From the NCBI GenBank assembly GCA_022376925.1, contig JAIOJX010000026.1, positions 199,182,400-199,246,399 on the forward strand: a stretch of 64,000 nucleotides of DNA. The letters run 5' to 3'. Every line of letters begins with the position of its first letter. The stretch's first letter is position 1. Below are positions 1 to 10,321 of this stretch, in pieces. The notes under the pieces were generated by a model. The model was not told the DNA's origin. It did not search any database and was given only the letters and a program-made list of their open reading frames with translations. The position numbers and the translations under genes were made by a program. The stretch comes from Tragulus kanchil. Its lineage: Eukaryota > Chordata > Mammalia > Artiodactyla > Tragulidae.

Positions 1-179
1 TTTTCTGAGCCTAGTTGCCAACCTAGCATTGATGCATGAGCCCCAGTATCCTCACAAAGAATCCACCACTTTTTGCTTTTTGTAGTCAAAGTTGGTTTCC
101 ATTGCTTATGCAAAAGGTCTTACTGTGGCTCAGTGCACTTGACATGACTTGTATATCCAAGGTAAAGAGTTGTCTTTAC

Positions 180-460
180 ACCACCTTGCAGTGCAAGGGG
201 CGCCGGTTCGATCCCTGGCCTGGGAAGATCCCACGTGCCACGGAGCGGCTGGACCGATGTGTCCAATTACTGAGCCGAAGCTCTGGCGTGCATGCGCCCA
301 GAGCCGGTGCTCTGCGACGACAGTGGCCACCACGATGGGAGGCCCACAGGAGCCAAAGAACAAAGACGGATGAAAACAGAGAAATGAAAGACCAATAGAA
401 GTGGCCCGCCCACCCCCCTCCCTCCCCACCCCACCCTCCAAAAAAGAAAAAAAAAAAAAA
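180..460 (+). mobile_element. CHR-like tRNA-Glu SINE, G-rich-tail variant
   Basis: The head shows a Pol III box B (GGTTCGATCCC at about 206-216), followed by a body ending in CCAATAGAAGTGGCCCGCC, a C-rich tract and an A run. Target duplications AGAGTTGTCTTTA flank it at 166-178 and 462-474. The first part of the tRNA-like head is missing. The duplicate is at about 1315-1593. Confidence 0.85.
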
Positions 461-482
461 TAGAGTTGTCTTTAACAGTAAG

Positions 483-799
483 TTGCTATTGCTGTTCTTC
501 AGTCACTCAGTTGTGTCCGACTCTTTGGGACCCCATGGACTGCAGCACGTCAGGTTTCACTATTCTTCACTACCTCCTGGAATTTGCTCAAATTCATGTC
601 CATTTGGGTTGATAATTCCACTCAACCTTCTCATCCTCTGTTTCCTCCCTCTTCTCCTGCCTTCAGTCTTTCCCAGCATCAGGGCCTTTTCCAATGGGTT
701 GGCTCTTCGCATCAGGTGGCCAAAATATTGGACCTTCAACATCAGTCCTTCCAATGAATATTCAGGGTTAACTGGTTTGATCTCTTTTTTTGTCCAAGG
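483..799 (-). mobile_element. BovB LINE 3' end (minus strand)
   Basis: Read on the minus strand, this encodes the C-terminal BovB ORF2 signature (QYFGHLMRRANPLEKALMLG and following basic residues), with BovB/Bov-A 3' sequence at its left end. It is followed at once by BovB sequence in the opposite direction. Its duplicate is at about 1618-1931. Confidence 0.85.
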
Positions 800-1931
800 G
801 AGAGTGAACATTGATATATTAGGAATTAGTGAACTAAAATGGATAAGAATGGGAAAATTTAATTCATATAACCATTTTTGGAAAGTCCCTTTTTCCAATA
901 CTCTAAAAGGCTGTTTTTATCATATGTCAAATTTCCTATGTAATCTGATCTATTTCTGGATTTTCTATTCTGTCTCACTGATATGTCTATTTATTTAGAA
1001 GCAGTATGATTAATTTTAGAAGGCTTTTGTCTGTAACAACTGTAACTTAACTACTTGGGACAAAGTCATAGCTATTGTTCCTGTGGAATGACCTCAGCTG
1101 TAGTTCTTGGCCTTTAAGGGCTCTTGTTTTCTATCTTTTCTGAGCCTAGTTGCCAACCTAGCATTGATGCATGAGCCCCAGTATCCTCACAAAGAATCCA
1201 CCACTTTTTGCTTTTTGTAGTCAAAGTTGGTTTCCATTGCTTATGCAAAAGGTCTTACTGTGGCTCAGTGCACTTGACATGACTTGTATATCCAAGGTAA
1301 AGAGTTGTCTTTACACCACCTTGCAGTGCAAGGGGCGCCGGTTCGATCCCTGGCCTGGGAAGATCCCACGTGCCACGGAGCGGCTGGACCGATGTGTCCA
1401 ATTACTGAGCCGAAGCTCTGGCGTGCATGCGCCCAGAGCCGGTGCTCTGCGACGACAGTGGCCACCACGATGGGAGGCCCACAGGAGCCAAAGAACAAAG
1501 ACGGATGAAAACAGAGAAATGAAAGACCAATAGAAGTGGCCCGCCCACCCCTTCCTCCCCACCCCACCCTCCAAAAAAGAAAAAAAAAAAAATAGAGTTG
1601 TCTTTAACAGTAAGTTGCTATTGCTGTTCTTCAGTCACTCAGTTGTGTCCGACTCTTTGGGACCCCATGGACTGCAGCACGTCAGGTTTCACTATTCTTC
1701 ACTACCTCCTGGAATTTGCTCAAATTCATGTCCATTTGGGTTGATAATTCCACTCAACCTTCTCATCCTCTGTTTCCTCCCTCTTCTCCTGCCTTCAGTC
1801 TTTCCCAGCATCAGGGCCTTTTCCAATGGGTTGGCTCTTCGCATCAGGTGGCCAAAATATTGGACCTTCAACATCAGTCCTTCCAATGAATATTCAGGGT
1901 TAACTGGTTTGATCTCTTTTTTTGTCCAAGG

Positions 1932-2146
1932 GAGAGTGAACATTGATATATTAGGAATTAGTGAACTAAAATGGATAAGAATGGGAAAATTTAATTCATA
2001 TAACCATTATATCTAGTATGTGGATGAGAATCCCTTAGAAGGAATGGAGTAGCCCTCATAGTCAACAAAAGAGTCCAAAATGCAGTACTTGGGTGCAATC
2101 TCAAAAATGACAGAATGATCTTGGTTTGTTTCCAAGACAATTTGAG
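1932..2146 (+). mobile_element. BovB LINE endonuclease-domain fragment (plus strand)
   Basis: Plus-strand translation gives VNIDILGISELKWIRMGKF and onward, typical of the BovB endonuclease domain, and degrades through stops by about 2146. It abuts the minus-strand 3' end without a gap. The left copy (800-876) is cut off by the duplication boundary. Confidence 0.75.
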
Positions 2147-2149
2147 GTG

Positions 2150-2950
2150 TATTTATTTACAAAAAGACTAATTGCAAAGGTGTGTGGGGGTTACATTGGA
2201 GCTTTAAAGGGCTGTGCAGGAATTCAGAGCTAGCAGCTCCAGAGCCGTCATCATTTCTACGTATCAAAAGACAAGGTGAGGGACAAGTATGAAACCGTGT
2301 ACTTTCTGTAGAATCTGCCACCTTGAGAACAGAAATGATTTCCTATTGAGCAATATTGCCAGCCTGGTGTGACTCATGAGTGCCAATATCCATCCTTCCT
2401 CAGAGCCCCTGCCTGGACTCCCCACTGACCAAACCCATTTGGTAAACAGAAAGCAAGGAAGCCCATTGATTTAATTCATGCAGGTGAGTCTCTGGAGGTG
2501 GAGACTGAACGGAGAGTGGATCTGGACAGGAGAACTCAGGGACAGGGGTCAATGCAGGGGTGGATTTGGATTCTTGCTCCTGGATTCTACCAGGCTTTCA
2601 AATGTTTGTCTATACCCACAGATCTTATATTAATAATTCACAATCCAGGATAATGTTGTCTTCCTCTAGAATGAATTTGGTTTGTTGAATACCTAGAATT
2701 TCCTTAAACTTATTTCAGCGTTTGAGGTTTTCTTTCAGGGTTGCTCTGGTGTTGGAGGAAGAGTTGTTATCCATGAAAGGGTCATTTCGGGTTGAGTTCA
2801 CACCTACTTCTAAACTATATCATCTCTGCTTTTTTTGCATCCCTTAAGGTGTCAAAAATGCAGTTCAGCTTCCCAGGTGCCTAACTCAGGTTCACAAAAA
2901 TTGCCAGGCCAAAAGCAGCCCCAACTGTAGGCACACCCCCTGAATCCCTG
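2150..2950. other. Flanking DNA without recognised features
   Basis: This is ordinary AT-rich sequence; I see no gene or named repeat. Confidence 0.5.
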
Positions 2951-5066
2951 TTCTTTCAGAATCTGGCCAGATAGTTCCACATTCTCTCATTTGTTCTTTG
3001 ATGTCTTCATTTTAAATTTTGTCCAGCCTTCTTAGTCTTCTCTGGTGAGAGGCTTCATCAGTGTTAGCTAATCGGTCTTAATCAGAAGCAGAAATCTCTC
3101 CTTTTATATTTCTCTAGCTCTTTTTCAGGAAAATCCTTTGCCCTACCTTGTAGGTGTTCTCAAAGGTGTCCCAAGGACAATCTCTAAGTGGAAGTGTATG
3201 GATTCTGAATGATGATATAATTTTGATCAGTATGCTTCAGTTATGATACTATGCCTTTTTTTTTTCCATGAAGTTTTCTGTATTATACAGCACAGCTGCA
3301 TATCTGCCCTCTGACATTTTCAGCTTCTTAATGACACCAGAGATTTAGGGCACAGGGTGGAGTCAGACTGACATGAGACTGATAAGGTGAAAAGGTGAGT
3401 CTGAGGGCCATTGAACACAGAGGATTTTCTCAATATATCATGATTCCAGAAATATCTGTGCTTAAGGGTTTGTGCTGATCCAGAGAAAATACATGGAACT
3501 TAATGGTCTGCAAAATTCTTCATGTCAGACTCATGCCCCATGCTTTTTTTTAAGTGTAAAGATGCCACAGGGGAATTCCCTGATAGTCCAGTGGTTCTTG
3601 TCCCATGCTTTCACTGCAGGGGGCATGAGTCTGATCCTTGAACAGGGAACTAAGATCCCACATGCTTGGTGAGGCCAAAACAAATTTTAAAAATTGAAAA
3701 AATAAAAACGTCACAGACTATATTATAATCCTATCATTCATTCCACGTGGCTTAATCTTTGCCAAGAGCTTCTAGGGAAGCCTCTATTTGTGGTAAGAAT
3801 CTAAGCAATATGTTACTTCTCTACTTCCTTAAATTATTTTTACCTTGATGCAGAATGCCAAGTTGTGAGCTTGCAATGAACAATATAATCCCCTCAATTC
3901 TTCTTTTTTCTTAAGTGAATATAACCAGAAAGCATTGTATCTGACCTATTCCTCTGAAATGCCTCACTGAATATTTAATCTTATGATCCTGGCCCATATT
4001 GAAATACATCATATAATCGCCTCAATTCTTTCAGAATCTGGCCAGATAGTTCCACATTCTCTCATTTGTTCTTTGATGTCTTCATTTTAAATTTTGTCCA
4101 GCCTTCTTAGTCTTCTCTGGTGAGAGGCTTCATCAGTGTTAGCTAATCGGTCTTAATCAGAAGCAGAAATCTCTCCTTTTATATTTCTCTAGCTCTTTTT
4201 CAGGAAAATCCTTTGCCCTACCTTGTAGGTGTTCTCAAAGGTGTCCCAAGGACAATCTCTAAGTGGAAGTGTATGGATTCTGAATGATGATATAATTTTG
4301 ATCAGTATGCTTCAGTTATGATACTATGCCTTTTTTTTCCATGAAGTTTTCTGTATTATACAGCACAGCTGCATATCTGCCCTCTGACATTTTCAGCTTC
4401 TTAATGACACCAGAGATTTAGGGCACAGGGTGGAGTCAGACTGACATGAGACTGATAAGGTGAAAAGGTGAGTCTGAGGGCCATTGAACACAGAGGATTT
4501 TCTCAATATATCATGATTCCAGAAATATCTGTGCTTAAGGGTTTGTGCTGATCCAGAGAAAATACATGGAACTTAATGGTCTGCAAAATTCTTCATGTCA
4601 GACTCATGCCCCATGCTTTTTTTTAAGTGTAAAGATGCCACAGGGGAATTCCCTGATAGTCCAGTGGTTCTTGTCCCATGCTTTCACTGCAGGGGGCATG
4701 AGTCTGATCCTTGAACAGGGAACTAAGATCCCACATGCTTGGTGAGGCCAAAACAAATTTTAAAAATTGAAAAAATAAAAACGTCACAGACTATATTATA
4801 ATCCTATCATTCATTCCACGTGGCTTAATCTTTGCCAAGAGCTTCTAGGGAAGCCTCTATTTGTGGTAAGAATCTAAGCAATATGTTACTTCTCTACTTC
4901 CTTAAATTATTTTTACCTTGATGCAGAATGCCAAGTTGTGAGCTTGCAATGAACAATATAATCCCCTCAATTCTTCTTTTTTCTTAAGTGAATATAACCA
5001 GAAAGCATTGTATCTGACCTATTCCTCTGAAATGCCTCACTGAATATTTAATCTTATGATCCTGGC
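2951..5066. repeat. Tandem duplication 2 (period about 1075)
   Basis: Bases 2951-3993 recur at 4026-5066; the only clear difference is the length of a T run. The 32 bp spacer (3994-4025) resembles a degraded version of sequence inside the unit (compare 3877-3900). The copies end at TGATCCTGGC, exactly where duplication 3 begins. Confidence 0.95.
3566..3710 (+). mobile_element. CHR-type SINE, diverged
   Basis: The tRNA-like head (GGGGAATTCCCTGATAGTCC) leads to an A-rich tail by about 3710. The duplicate is at about 4640-4783. It is short and older than the CpG-rich copies. Confidence 0.7.
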
Positions 5067-7185
5067 TTTAAAACTATTAAATCTATATTTGAAGAATATA
5101 TATATTTGTTACAGATCCATATACAATTGCATTGCTACTACCCATATACTGCTGTATATCAGATTCTATATAATAAAGTCTTTATAGAATTTAGTGCCAT
5201 ATTATTGAATCTTCATATGAATATGTGTACTTTTAGTACACATATGTTTTTTTTCCCTCGGTCTTTCATTTTATTTATTTTTGTCCATCTCTGTTCTCTG
5301 GCCTGTGTGGGCCTCCCATTACAGTGGCCTTTCTTGCCGCAGAGCACCAACTCTGGGCGCATGCGCTTCAGAGCGCTGGCTCGCAACTGGACACACGGGT
5401 CCAGCCATTCCGCGACACGTGGGATCTTCCCAGGCCAGGGATCGAACCGGCGCCCCTTCCACTGCAAGGTGGACTCTTTACCCACTGGACCATCAGGGAA
5501 GCCCCACATATGTTTTTTAGGTACAGTTTTATGTGCTTTTATGTGTTTTCTTTTTATTTTGACAGCCACAACACAGAGCTAAACCAGCAATCAAATTCTT
5601 AATTTATCCTAGCTGCTTTATACCTTTTACTAGCTTTTTTATTCATTTCTGATACTTTAAAATTTTATTTACCTTGTTTTATATGTAGCATTTAATACTT
5701 CTTGGAATTAAGAATATATAATATTCGTACTTACCTTACCTGAGGATGCAGAGAAAGGGGCAAACCTGTCACTTAAAGTAAAAGCTAGTTAGCTAGAAGA
5801 CACTTGCCAATTTCAGATTTAAAATTTACCATTTTATCACTTCAGGAAGAAACTTGGAAGCCCAAGCCAGGCAATGATTTCTCTCCTGTCCACCACTACC
5901 ATTGTAGATGTGCTTTTGGATTAGAAAACTGTGCTACTTCCATACAGACGAACTGCAAAAAGCACAACTTCTGGGTGATCCAGTTAGAAAAAGGCTTTCC
6001 TTCCTCCAGACGGACACCCTGAGGCAGGCATGGCAAACTCAAGGTGGGCAGGATTTCAGCCCACACCCATGCCCTCAGCAAGGTGTCCCTCCCTACACCA
6101 GGATTCAAAAAACCATTTTTAATCTTTTTTTTGATCCTGGCTTTAAAACTATTAAATCTATATTTGAAGAATATATATATTTGTTACAGATCCATATACA
6201 ATTGCATTGCTACTACCCATATACTGCTGTATATCAGATTCTATATAATAAAGTCTTTATAGAATTTAGTGCCATATTATTGAATCTTCATATGAATATG
6301 TGTACTTTTAGTACACATATGTTTTTTTTCCCTCGGTCTTTCATTTTATTTATTTTTGTCCATCTCTGTTCTCTGGCCTGTGTGGGCCTCCCATTACAGT
6401 GGCCTTTCTTGCCGCAGAGCACCAACTCTGGGCGCATGCGCTTCAGAGCGCTGGCTCGCAACTGGACACACGGGTCCAGCCATTCCGCGACACGTGGGAT
6501 CTTCCCAGGCCAGGGATCGAACCGGCGCCCCTTCCACTGCAAGGTGGACTCTTTACCCACTGGACCATCAGGGAAGCCCCACATATGTTTTTTAGGTACA
6601 GTTTTATGTGCTTTTATGTGTTTTCTTTTTATTTTGACAGCCACAACACAGAGCTAAACCAGCAATCAAATTCTTAATTTATCCTAGCTGCTTTATACCT
6701 TTTACTAGCTTTTTTATTCATTTCTGATACTTTAAAATTTTATTTACCTTGTTTTATATGTAGCATTTAATACTTCTTGGAATTAAGAATATATAATATT
6801 CGTACTTACCTTACCTGAGGATGCAGAGAAAGGGGCAAACCTGTCACTTAAAGTAAAAGCTAGTTAGCTAGAAGACACTTGCCAATTTCAGATTTAAAAT
6901 TTACCATTTTATCACTTCAGGAAGAAACTTGGAAGCCCAAGCCAGGCAATGATTTCTCTCCTGTCCACCACTACCATTGTAGATGTGCTTTTGGATTAGA
7001 AAACTGTGCTACTTCCATACAGACGAACTGCAAAAAGCACAACTTCTGGGTGATCCAGTTAGAAAAAGGCTTTCCTTCCTCCAGACGGACACCCTGAGGC
7101 AGGCATGGCAAACTCAAGGTGGGCAGGATTTCAGCCCACACCCATGCCCTCAGCAAGGTGTCCCTCCCTACACACAGGATTCAAA
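5057..7185. repeat. Tandem duplication 3 (period about 1075)
   Basis: Bases 5057-6109 recur at 6132-7185 with a 22 bp spacer. The start shares the 10-mer TGATCCTGGC with the end of duplication 2. The unit holds a minus-strand CHR-like SINE. Confidence 0.95.
5254..5504 (-). mobile_element. CHR-like SINE, A-rich-tail variant
   Basis: A nearly full element lies on the minus strand, with the tRNA-like head at the right end (minus-strand GGGGCTTCCCTGATGGTCC). Target duplications CACATATGTTTTTT flank it. It retains CpGs, including the palindrome GCGCATGCGC at 5357-5366. The duplicate is at about 6329-6579. Confidence 0.85.
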
Positions 7186-7984
7186 TTTGAGTTGTAAACT
7201 GAAGCATATGAATTTATACACTTTCAACAGTTTATCAGTCATAAAAAGGACAATTTCATTTGGTTTCACCTAATACACATTGTGTAACATTAATCAGACG
7301 AGTCATGCTGTTTAGGTGGGAGAGCCTTGGGACCAAGAAACACTTTTTGTTTCAGCATTGTATTGGAGTTTGGGTGCCAGTAATCAGTAACATCTTTGAA
7401 GTTACTAAATCATTTTTAAATAAAACAAAGCGAGCAAAGTAAAACAAAATTACATATGAATGATGGTTCCCAAAAAATCTGGAAGAGAAGCAAAGGTGAA
7501 ATGGTCTAAAAATTGTGGTTTTAGAAAATAGCTTTATGTATACTCTTAGGCCTTATTTGTGTAGTCAAATACTATTTGAGAATTCAGGCACTCTAATTTT
7601 CCAGATATGGCCCTAACCACTCTCCTGGGTTCGTTACTTTGGGTAAGTATGGGGTGAAGGATTGTATATGGTCACAGAAATTTGACAAGTTATTGGCAAT
7701 ATTAAAGATATGTATTTATTAGTTGTCCATCCATGTTTTTTCCCTGTGTGAATCAGTGATTTACTAAATATCTTATTTTCGTAATGATATCAAGTTCAAA
7801 AGCAGATGTGGATCACATAGATTACAGCTTTCTTACTAGAAGTTTACTACCATCATTTTACAAATCTTTACAATCTTTGCTTCACTGAGGACACAATTGT
7901 GCAAATGCTCAGCTGTTCGGTGCTTTCCCACATTTCCTTTCTTCTTTTAACCCTGTGGTACTCAAATTGTTGTCATCCTTTCCA
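7186..7984. other. MAP3K5 5' flank, no recognised features
   Basis: This is AT-rich single-copy-looking sequence. No gene is seen. Confidence 0.5.
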
Positions 7985-8176
7985 CCCCGTTGTTTATTCA
8001 CTAAGTCACATCCAACTCTATTGCCCACCAGGCGCCTCTGTCCGTGGGGTTTTCCAGGCAAAAATACTGGAGTGGGTTGCCATTCCCTTCCAGGGGACCT
8101 GCCCCACCCAGGGATGGAACCTAGTCTCCTGCATTGGCAGATGGATTTTTCACCACTGATCCACCAAGGAAGCCCC
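7985..8176 (-). mobile_element. Bov-tA SINE
   Basis: The minus-strand element has its head at GGGCTTCCTTGGTGGATCAG and the usual body (GGCAACCCACTCCAGTATTT) in reverse complement. It lies about 1.7 kb upstream of the MAP3K5 ATG and ends some 640 bp before the CpG island. Confidence 0.85.
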
Positions 8177-8635
8177 ATTTCCTTCCTAGCTTGCATGTAA
8201 TTTACAATATTCTTCTACCTTTTTCATAGACCTTAATCATCTCAGTTCCCTGAGATGGGAAATCACAGCTGTCACTTTATTTCAGTGCAGGTTTCACTGG
8301 TTTACCACACATAAAGTTACAGCATTCTGGAGAAGTTTTCTGAGAACTTACACACCTTTTTTTTTTTGCTTCCCAAATAAGTAGATAGTCTGATTGCTCT
8401 TAAGCAATCCAGGCATTTCCCGCTCCCCCCCCTCCGCCCCCCCACTCCCGGTGCAATTAAAAAAAAAAAAAAAAAAACAGAAGTAATTACTTAATTTCCC
8501 TCTTTCATCTGGCAGATGATCGTTTGCCAAGTTCAGGATAGAACTGGTTTTCTATCTCAAGTAAGTATACGGTGCGTTGGGGAAATTTTAAGAACCCAGC
8601 TGGCAAGGCGAATGCTATATCATTCAGCACTTTGG
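8177..8635. other. Sequence between SINE and CpG island, with C-rich and A tracts
   Basis: It holds a C-rich stretch (8419-8450) followed by an A run (8459-8477). Nothing else is recognised. Confidence 0.5.
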
Positions 8636-8645
8636 AGCCAATCAG
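8636..8645 (+). promoter_or_regulatory. CCAAT box (NF-Y type)
   Basis: AGCCAATCAG matches the NF-Y consensus well. It sits just outside the CpG island and about 1.24 kb upstream of the MAP3K5 ATG, so it is either a distal promoter element or fortuitous. Confidence 0.4.
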
Positions 8646-9772
8646 TTATTCACGATAGCAGAGCTATTGAAAACTGGAAAATGTAAAGTACCAGGCGCAG
8701 ACCCGATAAATTCAGCCTGCCACTTCTGGAGGGCCACCGTCCCCCATAAACCACTCTCCAGTTGAGGACCTGCAGGACCGTAGTTAAAATCCTCCCTCCC
8801 TGCGCCACATGAGCCACGCTGCCCTCGTTCTGCCCGCGCCGCACGTGGGACCGGACCGCGAGGCGGAGCTAGGCGGTCATGGGCCGGAGGGGGGCGCCGT
8901 GGCCACGGGGAACGTGGCGAGAGCCTCCTGTGCTGGCTCAGAGGACTAGTATCCGCCAGAGATACTTTTTCTGCACCATCCTGTCGTCGCGTGCGCGCCG
9001 GGCTTTTGGCTACTCGAGGTCGTCTTGGGTGGGGAGCCCGGTGGGTGACGGGGAGAACCTGGGCCCCGCGCAGTGCTCCGGGCTGCGGCGCGGTCGGTTT
9101 CGTCCGGGCTGGAGCTTCGCAGCAGCGCCCTCCCCCGGGGCGGGCCCAGACTTTCGGTGCCGCGACGAGTGGGCGGCAAGAAGCCGGTGGCGGACCGGGC
9201 GAGCCGCTGCGAGGAGCGGCAAGACGCGAGCGGCCGGGCTGGTGCCAGGACGAAGCGGCCGCGGCGATCGGAAGAGAACGGGGCCGGGGCAGGAGGAGGA
9301 AATAGAGCCGATGAAGGGGAGCTGCGGCGGAGGAAGGAGGCGGATCCTTTCGGCGGCCGCTGCCGCTGTTCCGGGACGCGGTCCAGGGAGCCTGCCCGCC
9401 CGTGTGGTGCTGGCCAGGTAGCTCCCCGCCCAGAGGGCGCCCTCTCCGGCTCCTCCCAGGGAGCCTGGCACGAAAGGAGCCGGGACCGTGCTCAGGGTGG
9501 CCAGGGCGCACCGCACCCCGAGAGAGGCGCCCTTGAGCCGCACCGCGTCGCAGGTTCTCGAGCCGACTTGTCTGCCCGCCAAGAAAAGGAAGCGCTGTCC
9601 CTTCCCGCTCAGCCCGGCTCCCCACCCCTTGCACTCTACACCCTGCAGCGGGCGAGCGGCGCGGCCACGGAGGCGCCGAGGAGGGGCGAGCCGCCGCCGG
9701 GCAGCGGCTTCCCTTCGGGGGAAAGGGCGCCGGAGAGGAGGCGGCGGCGCGGCGCAGAGGGCGCGACGCGGG

Positions 9773-9787
9773 ATGGCAGCTGCCTAG
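9773..9787 (+). promoter_or_regulatory. Minimal upstream ORF (MAAA-stop) before MAP3K5
   Basis: ATGGCAGCTGCCTAG encodes four residues and stops 95 nt before the MAP3K5 ATG. Its context has G at -3 and G at +4, which is stronger than that of the main start (G at -3, A at +4). If the transcript includes this region, it could reduce or tune initiation at MAP3K5 through reinitiation. Inclusion in the mRNA is inferred from position only. Confidence 0.5.
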
Positions 9788-9882
9788 CCCGGCGCGCGCG
9801 GAGCAGCCCGGAGCTGTGGCTGGCCAGACGGTGCGGCTGGGCTGGGGACGCCGCCGCCGCCGCGGCAGCCCGGCCGGGAGAG

Positions 9883-10315
9883 ATGAGCGCGGAGGCAGGC
9901 GAGGGCATCACTTTCTCCGTGCCACCCTTCGCCGAGGGCGGCAGCTACCGGAGGGGAGGAGCGGCGGCGGCGGCGGCGGCGGCCGAGAGCGAGGAGAACC
10001 CGTTGCCACCGCCGCCACCGGGCAGCTTCTGGAACGTGGAAAGTGCCGCCGCTCCCGGCGCCGGCTGTCCCAGTGCCACCTCGGGGAGCAGCGCCACCCG
10101 GTGCCGGGGCAACTCTGGCGGCGGAGGCGGCCGACGGACCACGGTGGCCTATGTCATCAACGAGGCGAGCCAGGGGCAGCTGGTGGTGGCCGAGAGCGAG
10201 GCCCTGCAATGCCTACGGGAGGCGTGCGAGACGGTGGGCGCCGCCCTGGAGGCTCTGCATTTTGGGAAATTGGACTTTGGGGAAACTGCGGTGCTGGACC
10301 GATTTTACAATGCAG
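9883..10315 (+). CDS. MAP3K5: MAP3K5 (ASK1) coding exon 1, partial
   Basis: The exon encodes the N-terminal 144 residues of apoptosis signal-regulating kinase 1, a MAP3K that activates MKK4/7 and MKK3/6 towards JNK and p38 under oxidative stress and is restrained by thioredoxin. I recognise it from the start (MSAEAGEGITFSVPPF), the block PPPPPGSFWNVESAAAPG (residues 42-59) and the run from TTVAYVINEASQGQLVVAES (86-105) to LDRFYNA (138-144). The kinase domain lies in later exons outside the window. The exon ends CAG|GTGCGT at 10315/10316 in phase 1, so the next exon supplies two bases of a codon. The ATG at 9883 has G at -3; no in-frame ATG precedes it. Oddities are an eight-alanine run at residues 27-34 (seven GCG plus GCC) and a glycine run at 79-83. 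The motif R73-x-R75-x-x-S78 fits the Akt site known at human Ser83. Identity is very likely; the species is unknown. Confidence 0.96.
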
Positions 10316-10321
10316 GTGCGT
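10316..10321 (+). promoter_or_regulatory. 5' splice donor of MAP3K5 intron 1
   Basis: CAG|GTGCGT follows the codon for Ala144 plus one base. The phase agrees with the known next residue of ASK1 being Asp (G + AT). A poly-C run follows at about 10396-10410. Confidence 0.9.

Larger units (their letters stand above)
1..2008. repeat. Tandem duplication 1 (period about 1135)
   Basis: Bases 1-876 recur at 1136-2008 and are nearly identical, differing mainly in the C-rich SINE tail. The left copy is cut by the window edge. The intervening 259 bp (877-1135) includes antisense L1-like sequence at about 940-1035. The unit contains a CHR-like SINE and an inverted BovB fragment. Confidence 0.95.

Noticed and set aside
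180..260. tRNA-Glu gene suggested by box B in SINE heads
   Set aside because: The tRNA-like heads lack a full cloverleaf and are joined to SINE bodies flanked by target duplications.
5908..6657. 249-codon plus-strand frame
   Set aside because: It crosses a duplication junction and a SINE; its end is identical to the frame at 5106-5582. It is produced by the duplication.
8642..9634. Minus-strand 330-codon frame across the CpG island
   Set aside because: Antisense shadow of GC-rich promoter sequence; proline/arginine-rich with no domain, and the plus strand holds the recognised MAP3K5 exon.
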